A model generated the notes under the pieces. The model saw nothing but the letters and a program-made list of their open reading frames with translations. It did not search any database and was not told where the DNA came from. A stretch of 39,199 nucleotides of DNA from JAURVT01 sp049059935 (GTDB taxonomy: Bacteria > Actinomycetota > Actinomycetes > Propionibacteriales > Nocardioidaceae): NCBI RefSeq assembly GCF_049059935.1, contig NZ_JBMGQR010000036.1:1-39199 (forward strand), read 5' to 3'. Below, piece by piece: positions 33,310-39,199 of the stretch. A program made the translations under genes and the position numbers. Numbering within the stretch: the stretch's first letter is position 1; every line of letters starts with the position of its first letter.

Positions 33310-34894
33310 CGGCGCGGCCGCGGACCGGGACACCTTCGACCACCTCGTGGTGGGCGGTGGCACGGCCGGCGCGCTGCTGGCCACCCGGCTCGCCGAGCAG
33401 GGGCTCGACGTCGCCCTGGTGGAGTGGGGGCCCGACGACGAGCAGGAGCCGCGGGCGCGCGAGCTGCGCCGCTGGGACGAGATGCTCGAGGGCGAGTACG
33501 ACCTCGACTACCGGATCGAGCCCAACGACCGCGGGAACGCGCACATCCGGCTCGCGCGCCTGCGCATCCTCGGAGGCTGCTCGACCGCGAACACCATGAT
33601 CGCGTGGAAGCCGCTGCGGGCGGACCTCGACGAGTGGGTGGCGTTGGGTGCCGAGGGCTGGGACCCCGACACGATCCTGCCGCTCTACGACCGTCTCCTC
33701 ACTCCCATCCACCCGGTCGCCGTGCAGGACCAGAACCCCTACGTCGCCGACGTGGTCGCCAGCGCGTCGACCGCGCTCGGGCTGCCCGTCCAGGACCGGT
33801 GGAACGACGGCCGGCTCGACGGGACGCCCACGGGCACCGGGTTCTTCGAGGTCGGCTACACGCCGGAGACCAACCTCCGCTCGTCCACGTCGGTGCACTA
33901 CCTGCACCCGGCCCGCGCACGCGGCGAGGGCCCCGTCGTGCTCACCGGGCTCCGGGCGGTGCGGGTGCTCCTGGACGACGACGCCGACGGTCCGCGCGCG
34001 AGCGGCGTGCTGGTCCGTGACGGCTCCGGTGCCGAGCGCACCCTGCACGTCTCGCGCGAGGTCGTGCTGTGCGCCGGGGCGATCGACTCGCCGCGGCTGC
34101 TCCAGCTGTCCGGCATCGGGCCGCGCCACGTGCTGGACGACGCCGGCGTCCCCGTCGTCGTCGACCTGCCCGGGGTCGGCGAGAACCTGCAGGACCACGC
34201 CGAGGGACTGGTGGTCTGGGAGGCGTCCGAGCGTCCCCCCGCGACCTGTGCCAGCGGCTGGGACGCCGGCGCCATGGTGTGCCTGGACGACGCGGGCGAG
34301 CCCCGTGCGTCGGGCGAGCGGCCCGACGTCCTCATGCACTTCCCGGTCGAGCCGTGGGCGGTGCACGCCGCACGTCATCTCGAGGAGACCGGGGGCGCGG
34401 CGCTCCCCGAGACCACCGTGGCGATCGCCCCGAACGTGTCACGCCCGCACAGCCGTGGGCGCACGTGGGTGCGCTCGAGCGACCCCGACCTGGCTCCGGC
34501 CGTCGACCTGCGGGCGTTCAGCGACCCCGAGGGCCACGACGAGGCGATGCTCGTGGCGGGCGTGCGCCTGGCCCGCCGCATCGCCGAGGTCGAGCCGATG
34601 CGGTCGTGGGTGGTCCGCGAGGTCTTCCCCGGCCCCGACGTCACCGACGGCGCCGCGCTGTCGGCCGTCGCGCGAGCCACCCACCAGACCGTCTACCACC
34701 CGGCGGGCACGTGCCGGATCGGCGCCCCGGACGACCCGGCGGCGGTGGTCGGACCCGACCTGCGGGTGCACGGGGTCACCGGCCTGCGGGTCGCGGACGC
34801 GTCGGTGTTCCCGACGTTGACGGCGGTGAACCCGGTCGTGACCGTGATGCTCGTCGCCGAGCGCGCCGCTCAGCTGGTGGCCGCGGACACCTGA
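33302..34894 (+). CDS. GMC-family FAD oxidoreductase (choline dehydrogenase-like)
   Basis: The 530-residue flavoprotein oxidises a primary alcohol to an aldehyde. Evidence: N-terminal FAD motif VVGGGTAGALLATRLAEQG, the GGCSTANTMIAW segment near the flavin, CAGAIDSPRLLQLSGIGP (second GMC signature), PGVGENLQDH, and the catalytic pair His466 (VYHPAGTCRIG) and Asn510 (TAVNPVVTVM). It overlaps the dehydrogenase gene by 8 bases, so alcohol-to-aldehyde-to-acid oxidation is a likely two-step role. Its 3' end overlaps the convergent TetR gene by 25 bases. Choline itself is not indicated by anything specific. Confidence 0.92.
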   Translation: MADGAAADRDTFDHLVVGGGTAGALLATRLAEQGLDVALVEWGPDDEQEPRARELRRWDEMLEGEYDLDYRIEPNDRGNAHIRLARLRILGGCSTANTMIAWKPLRADLDEWVALGAEGWDPDTILPLYDRLLTPIHPVAVQDQNPYVADVVASASTALGLPVQDRWNDGRLDGTPTGTGFFEVGYTPETNLRSSTSVHYLHPARARGEGPVVLTGLRAVRVLLDDDADGPRASGVLVRDGSGAERTLHVSREVVLCAGAIDSPRLLQLSGIGPRHVLDDAGVPVVVDLPGVGENLQDHAEGLVVWEASERPPATCASGWDAGAMVCLDDAGEPRASGERPDVLMHFPVEPWAVHAARHLEETGGAALPETTVAIAPNVSRPHSRGRTWVRSSDPDLAPAVDLRAFSDPEGHDEAMLVAGVRLARRIAEVEPMRSWVVREVFPGPDVTDGAALSAVARATHQTVYHPAGTCRIGAPDDPAAVVGPDLRVHGVTGLRVADASVFPTLTAVNPVVTVMLVAERAAQLVAADT

Positions 34895-35505
34895 CCGGTC
34901 TCGCGCCGCAGCAGACCGAGGACGAGGTCGCGGGCCGCGTCGACCGTCAGGCCGCGGTTGCCGGTGACGACGTGCAGGCCCACGGCGTCCTCGAGCGCGA
35001 CCACCGTCTCGGCCACCTGTCGCACCGGGGCCTGGAGGGTGAAGGCCCCGCGCTCGACGCCGCGCGCCAGCACCAGCTCGTACAGGGAGACCTCCCGCTC
35101 CCACAGCGACGACATCATCTCCGCGTGCGCCGGGCTGCGTCCGCCGTGCACGTGCAGCTCGTAGAGCACCCGGCACAGCAGGTCGTCGGGGCCGTCGGGA
35201 ACGCCCAACCGTCCGAGCTCGGCGAGCTGCTCGGCCGGGTCGTCCAAGGCGTCGACCGCGCTGCGGCGGGCCGTGAAGAACCTCCGCGTCGCGTCGGCGT
35301 GCACGTCGACCACCAGCTCGTCGAGGCTCGGGTAGTAGTACGTGACGAGGCCGGGGGAGACCCGCGCCTCCTCGGCCACGTCGCGGACGCGCAGGCCGGT
35401 GACGCCGCGCGCGACGATCACCCGACCGGCCGCGGCCACGAGGTCACGACGTCGTCCGGCTTGGTTCCTCGGTCGGGCCACATCGCCATGATCTATGACC
35501 AGCAT
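34870..35505 (-). CDS. TetR-family transcriptional regulator
   Basis: The regulator (211 residues from ATG 35505, 203 from GTG 35481) has the TetR HTH: LVAAAGRVIVARGVTGLRVRDVAEEARVSPGLVTYYYPSLDELV. The effector domain is helical and not informative about ligand. A longer frame to 35613 is open but reads through the promoter of the next gene. ATG 35505 and GTG 35481 lack a Shine-Dalgarno sequence. It is divergent from the amidohydrolase operon and probably represses it through AAAGAA-containing repeats in the shared 120-base gap. Its 3' end overlaps the GMC gene. Confidence 0.88.
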   Translation of the reverse strand: MLVIDHGDVARPRNQAGRRRDLVAAAGRVIVARGVTGLRVRDVAEEARVSPGLVTYYYPSLDELVVDVHADATRRFFTARRSAVDALDDPAEQLAELGRLGVPDGPDDLLCRVLYELHVHGGRSPAHAEMMSSLWEREVSLYELVLARGVERGAFTLQAPVRQVAETVVALEDAVGLHVVTGNRGLTVDAARDLVLGLLRRETGQVSAATS

Positions 35506-35604
35506 CAAAGAATCGAGCACCCCGAAACACGATCTTGACGCCGACGACTCTTGCCAGACCATGCTGTGCGTCACATTCTTTGTGAAGCATCGTAAAGAAC
35601 TCGA
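35501..35604. promoter_or_regulatory. Divergent control region with repeated AAAGAA elements (candidate TetR operators)
   Basis: AGCATCAAAGAATCGA (35501-35516) and AGCATCGTAAAGAACTCGA (35586-35604) are direct repeats differing by short insertions, and TTCTTT at 35576-35581 forms an inverted pair with AAAGAA at 35594-35599. TTGACG at 35535 with CATGCT at 35560 is a possible forward promoter. The region is AT-richer than its surroundings. Confidence 0.45.
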
Positions 35605-35627
35605 CCGACCCATGACCCGGAGGCGAC

Positions 35628-37289
35628 ATGGCCGGCACCACCGCGACGCCCCGCGTCCGCGCCGACACGGTCCTGCGGGGCGTCGTGCGGGTGGACGCCA
35701 CGAGCCGGCCCACCGACGCGGTCGCGGTCCGGGACGGTCTCGTCGTCGCCCTCGGTCGTGACGACTGCAGCCGGCTGACCGGGCCGGGCACCGACGTCGT
35801 CGACCTCGACGGCGTGGTCGCCCCGGCGTTCGTCGACGCGCACGCCCACCCCGTCATGGGTGGGCTGAACCGGGTGAGGTGCGACCTCGACGACCTGCAC
35901 GACCTCGACCGCTACCGCGCCCGCATCGCGGACCACGCGGCACGTCCGACGTCCGGCGGCAGCGACTGGCTGGTCGGGTCGGGCTGGTACGGCGACGTGT
36001 TCCCCGCGGGCCTCCCGACCGCGGCCGAGCTCGACGCCGTCGTCGGAGGGCGGCCGGCGGTGCTCACGAGCCACGACGTCCACAGCGTCTGGGTGAGCTC
36101 GGAGGCCCTGCGGCGGGCGGGGATCGACGCCACCACCCCCGACCCCGCGGGTGGCCGGATCGAGCGCGACGCCGACGGCCGTCCCACCGGCGTCCTGATG
36201 GAGTCGGCCGCGGCGCTGGTCACCGACCTCCTCCCGGCACCCACCGAGCGCGAGCTGGTCGACGCGCTGCTCCAGGCGCAGGCCTACCTGCACTCCGTGG
36301 GAGTCGCGGGCTGGCAGGACGCCGCCGTCGGCGAGATGCTCGGCATGCCCGACCTCTACCCGGTCTACCGCGCCGCCGACGCCGCCGGCCTGCTGACGGC
36401 GCGCGTGACGGGAGCGCTGTGGTGGGACCTGGACCGCGACGAGTCGCAGGTCGCCGGCCTGGTCGAGCGTCGCGCCGAGACCGCGGACAGGCACCGCTTC
36501 CGCGCCAGCGCGGTCAAGATCATGCAGGACGGCGTCTGCGAGAACCTGACCGCCGCCGTGGTCGAGGCCTACCGCGACGTCCCGCACGACCACGGCCTGT
36601 CGTTCCTCGAGCCCGAGCGGCTGCGGGAGGTCGTGGCGGCACTCGCGGCCGAGCGGTTCGACGTCCACCTGCACGCCGTCGGCGACCGCGCCGTGCGCGA
36701 GTGCCTCGACGCGGTGGAGACGAGCGACCGGAGCTGGTCCCCGCGTCACCAGGTCGCGCACATCGACCTGGTCCAGCCCGACGACCTGCCGCGGTTCGGG
36801 CGCCTCGGGGTGATCGCGAACGTGCAGCCGCTGTGGGCGCGGGAGGACCGCGTGCTCGTCGAGACCAAGCTGCCGCACCTGACCGAGGCGCAGCGCCGGC
36901 ACCACTTCGCGTTCGGCAGCCTGCACGCCGCCGGCGCCCGGCTCGCCTTCGGCTCGGACTGGCCGGTCTCCAGCCCCGACCCGCTCTGGGCGCTGCACGT
37001 CGCGGTGAACCGCACGGCCCCCGACGGCGACCCGCACGCTCAGGACGACCACGCGCGCACGGTCCCGCTGCTGGAGCACGAGGGGCTGGCCGTGGCCGAC
37101 GCGTTCACCGCGGCCACCGCCGGGGCGGCGCACGCGTCGCGCCTGGACACGTCGGGCACGCTCCACCCGGGCATGGCCGCCGACCTCGTGCTGCTCGACC
37201 GCGATCCGCTCGCCGTCCCGCGCGCCGAGCTGGGCGCCGTCGCGGTGCGGGCCACCTACGTCGCCGGCCGCCCCGTGTACGAGGCCTGA
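35628..37289 (+). CDS. YtcJ-type metal-dependent amidohydrolase (amidohydrolase 3)
   Basis: The 553-residue TIM-barrel hydrolase belongs to the YtcJ/N-substituted formamide deformylase group. Metal motif HAHP sits in APAFVDAHAHPVMGG; other landmarks are VKIMQDGVCENLTAA (lysine region), HLHAVGDRAVRECLDA and HQVAHIDLVQPDDLPRF (His ligands), and FGSDWPVSSPDPLWALHVAV with the catalytic Asp. The C-terminal SGTLHPGMAADLVLLDRDPL is the usual composite-barrel end. GGAGG lies 6 bases before ATG 35628. It leads an operon with an amino acid/amine permease and a copper amine oxidase, so cleavage of an N-acyl or N-formyl amine before oxidation is plausible. Confidence 0.92.
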   Translation: MAGTTATPRVRADTVLRGVVRVDATSRPTDAVAVRDGLVVALGRDDCSRLTGPGTDVVDLDGVVAPAFVDAHAHPVMGGLNRVRCDLDDLHDLDRYRARIADHAARPTSGGSDWLVGSGWYGDVFPAGLPTAAELDAVVGGRPAVLTSHDVHSVWVSSEALRRAGIDATTPDPAGGRIERDADGRPTGVLMESAAALVTDLLPAPTERELVDALLQAQAYLHSVGVAGWQDAAVGEMLGMPDLYPVYRAADAAGLLTARVTGALWWDLDRDESQVAGLVERRAETADRHRFRASAVKIMQDGVCENLTAAVVEAYRDVPHDHGLSFLEPERLREVVAALAAERFDVHLHAVGDRAVRECLDAVETSDRSWSPRHQVAHIDLVQPDDLPRFGRLGVIANVQPLWAREDRVLVETKLPHLTEAQRRHHFAFGSLHAAGARLAFGSDWPVSSPDPLWALHVAVNRTAPDGDPHAQDDHARTVPLLEHEGLAVADAFTAATAGAAHASRLDTSGTLHPGMAADLVLLDRDPLAVPRAELGAVAVRATYVAGRPVYEA

Positions 37290-37334
37290 CCCACCCCCAC
37301 GCTCGCCCCCACCGACCCCCACCCAGGAGACCCC

Positions 37335-38849
37335 ATGGACGCCACGACACCCACAGCCCTCGCCGAGGAGCAGAACTCCCGCCTGCACAAGTCGCTGGGG
37401 CGCTTCGACATCGTCTTCCTGCTGATCGCGGCGGTCGTCGGCCTCGAGACGCTCGGCCAGGTCTCGACCTACGGTGCCGAGGCCTTCACCTGGACCCTGG
37501 TCCTGGCCGTCACGTTCCTGCTGCCCTACGGCCTGATCTTCGCCGAGACCGGTGCCGCGTTCACCGAGGAGGGCGGCGCGTACACCTGGGTGCGCAACGC
37601 CTTCGGTCGCGGTGCCGGGGCCGCCGCGGCCCTGCTCACGTGGGTGACCCAGCCGGTGTGGGTGGGCGGCTCGATGGCGTTCCTGGCCACCGAGGCGTGG
37701 AACGTCAACCTCGGTGAGATCTCGGCGGGGTCGCTCGCCGACTACGCCTTCAAGCTCGTGTTCATCTGGCTGACCGTGCTCGCGGCCATCGTCAGCCTGC
37801 GCTACGGCAAGTGGCTGCCGACGGTGGGCGCGATCCTCAAGGTGGCGCTGCTCGTGATGTTCGTGGGGTCGGCGATCGCCTACGCGGTCCAGAACGGCGT
37901 CGTCGGGCTGTCGCTCGGCGACTTCTCGCCCAGCCTCGCAGGCCTGTTCGGTGCCACGCCGATCCTGCTGTTCGCCTACCTGGGCTTCGAGTCCGGCAAC
38001 AGCGCCGCCGGCGAGATGAAGAACCCGGCGCGCGACGTCCCGGTCGGGATCCTGCGCTCCAGCGGCATCGCCGCCCTGTGCTACCTGCTGCCCATCTTCG
38101 CGATCCTGCTGGTCGTGCCCGGCGACGAGATCACCGGCATCGGCGGGTTCTTCGACGCGACCACCACGGTGTTCAGCATCTACGGCTCGGCCGCCGACAC
38201 CCTGCTCATGGTGCTCTCGGCCTGCCTGGTCTTCGTGCTGATGACGCAGGGTGCGGCCTGGATGATCATCAGCGACCGGATGCAGGCCATCGCGGCCGCG
38301 GACGGTGCCTTCTACGGCGGCTTCTTCGGCGTCTTCAACAAGCGCCTCAGCACACCCGTGCGGGTCAACTTCCTCTCGGGCGTCGTCAGCACCACGTTCA
38401 TGCTCGTCGCGATGGCCGTGAGCGGCAGCGCCGGCAGCATCTTCGGGGTGGTCCTCACCATCTCGATCACCACGTTCCTGCTCAGCTACCTGCTGGTCAT
38501 CCCGGCCGCGATCAAGCTGCGGCACTCGTTCCCCGAGGTCGAGCGGCCCTTCCGCCTGCCCGTCTCCGACGGCACCTTCACCGCGATGGGCGTCCTGTGC
38601 TTCGCCTGGATCGCGCTCGGGTCGTGGGTGGCGGTGTTCCCCGGGACGCTCGAGGCGCTGTTCGGCGTCGGGTACCCCTTCACCGACATCTGGGGCGTCG
38701 ACCGGATGACGTTCGAGCTGTTCACGATCGGCACCCTGGTGGCCCTCGGCGTCCTCGGTGGCGTCGGCTACCTGCGCGGCGCACCCGTCCGACGGGTCTC
38801 CGCGGCCGCCACCACCACCCGTCCCTCCGACTCCAAGGTCGACGCATGA
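37335..38849 (+). CDS. APC-superfamily amino acid/amine permease
   Basis: The 504-residue membrane protein has about 12-14 hydrophobic segments with APC patterns: FDIVFLLIAAVVGLETLGQV, FAETGAAFTEEGGAYTWVRNAFG in the first helices, FAYLGFESGNSAAGEMKNPARDVP in helix 6 and following loop, and VIPAAIKLRHSFPEVERPFRLP near the end. The family imports amino acids and polyamines or amines. AGGAG lies 6 bases before ATG 37335. An ATGA overlap couples it to the copper amine oxidase gene, so it most likely brings in the amine that enzyme oxidises. Confidence 0.93.
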   Translation: MDATTPTALAEEQNSRLHKSLGRFDIVFLLIAAVVGLETLGQVSTYGAEAFTWTLVLAVTFLLPYGLIFAETGAAFTEEGGAYTWVRNAFGRGAGAAAALLTWVTQPVWVGGSMAFLATEAWNVNLGEISAGSLADYAFKLVFIWLTVLAAIVSLRYGKWLPTVGAILKVALLVMFVGSAIAYAVQNGVVGLSLGDFSPSLAGLFGATPILLFAYLGFESGNSAAGEMKNPARDVPVGILRSSGIAALCYLLPIFAILLVVPGDEITGIGGFFDATTTVFSIYGSAADTLLMVLSACLVFVLMTQGAAWMIISDRMQAIAAADGAFYGGFFGVFNKRLSTPVRVNFLSGVVSTTFMLVAMAVSGSAGSIFGVVLTISITTFLLSYLLVIPAAIKLRHSFPEVERPFRLPVSDGTFTAMGVLCFAWIALGSWVAVFPGTLEALFGVGYPFTDIWGVDRMTFELFTIGTLVALGVLGGVGYLRGAPVRRVSAAATTTRPSDSKVDA

Positions 38850-39199
38850 GCACCACTCTCGACACCCGCACCGCACCCCACCCGCTCGCACGCCTCACGC
38901 GCGAGGAGATCGAGCACAACCGGCGGGTGCTCGACGAGGCCGGCCTCGTCACGCCCACCACCCGCTTCCCGCTGGTGCTGCTGGACGAGCCCGCCAAGGC
39001 CGACGTGCTGGCGTGGGACGACGAGCGTCCCCTCGACCGCCGCACCCGCTCGCTGCTGCTCGACCGGGCGACGGGCGACGTCACCGAGGTGCTGGTGTCG
39101 CTCACCGCGGGTGAGGTGGTGAGCAGCCGGGCCGTCGACGTCGTCGCCGAGGGGCAGCCGCCGATCATGGGCGAGGAGTTCGACCTGGTCGAGCAGATC
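38846..39199 (+). CDS. Copper amine oxidase, N-terminal part, cut by window end
   Basis: The first 118 residues match the start and N2 domain of copper/topaquinone amine oxidases: HPLARLTREEIEHNRRVL, RFPLVLLDEPAKADVLAW, and LLLDRATGDVTEVLVSLTAGEV. The segment ending QPPIMGEEF is also diagnostic. The enzyme oxidises a primary amine to an aldehyde with release of ammonia and hydrogen peroxide. The catalytic Tyr precursor of topaquinone and the copper His ligands lie beyond the window. ATG 38846 overlaps the permease stop as ATGA. The aldehyde produced could feed the PuuC-like dehydrogenase 5 kb upstream. Confidence 0.9.
   Translation, partial: MSTTLDTRTAPHPLARLTREEIEHNRRVLDEAGLVTPTTRFPLVLLDEPAKADVLAWDDERPLDRRTRSLLLDRATGDVTEVLVSLTAGEVVSSRAVDVVAEGQPPIMGEEFDLVEQI

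Noticed and set aside
35571..38891. A 1106-residue minus-strand frame opposite the amidohydrolase and permease genes
   Set aside because: Composition is Arg/Gly/His/Asp-rich and low in hydrophobic core residues; it covers two clear genes and a promoter region on the other strand.

Overview
The window is high-GC DNA with strong third-position GC bias, GTG starts and several leaderless-type promoters (TANNNT, 6-7 nt, GTG). This points to an actinobacterium. The topA / MFS-tmk fusion / holB / tripeptidyl-aminopeptidase-like order and the short hiGC-type chorismate mutase fit a Nocardioidaceae-like genome, but the genus is an inference.

Bases 1-8805 are a housekeeping block. It holds the 3' part of topA, an LtrA-like membrane protein, a bifunctional MFS/dTMP kinase overlapping the DNA polymerase III delta-prime gene, a secreted lipoprotein peptidase, and, converging on it across a 111-bp tandem repeat, a PPOX-class oxidoreductase and chorismate mutase. 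It ends with tRNA-Thr(CGT).

Bases 8806-22313 look like an old accessory region anchored at the tRNA. Next to the tRNA 3' end sit an excisionase gene and the last codons of a tyrosine recombinase. The 16 bases of the tRNA 3' end recur as a direct repeat at 22298-22313, a candidate attR. In between lie a 1781-residue sortase-anchored surface protein with 11 DUF7507-type repeats, a small lipoprotein, a decapitated EAL-domain gene, a DUF4304-like protein of unknown role, and a polyol-type locus (short-chain dehydrogenase, LacI regulator, polyol-type solute-binding lipoprotein, HAD phosphatase). That locus carries two matching LacI palindromes but no transporter permeases.

Bases 22486-39199 form a catabolic supercluster for an amine- or amide-containing compound. 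A LysR regulator leads. Three downstream promoters (before an MHS transporter, before a five-gene operon and before an NCS1 permease operon) share a 50-bp two-box LysR-type element with identical spacing. The five-gene operon (flavin monooxygenase, RidA, DUF1028, M20 amidohydrolase, aspartase) is joined throughout by GTGA overlaps. The NCS1 operon adds an aldehyde dehydrogenase and a GMC alcohol oxidase. A TetR gene then faces a third operon: YtcJ-type amidohydrolase, APC permease and copper amine oxidase (cut by the window end). A plausible shared logic is uptake, amide hydrolysis or amine/alcohol oxidation to an aldehyde, oxidation to an acid, imine clean-up by RidA, and aspartate to fumarate. 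The actual substrate cannot be read from the sequence.
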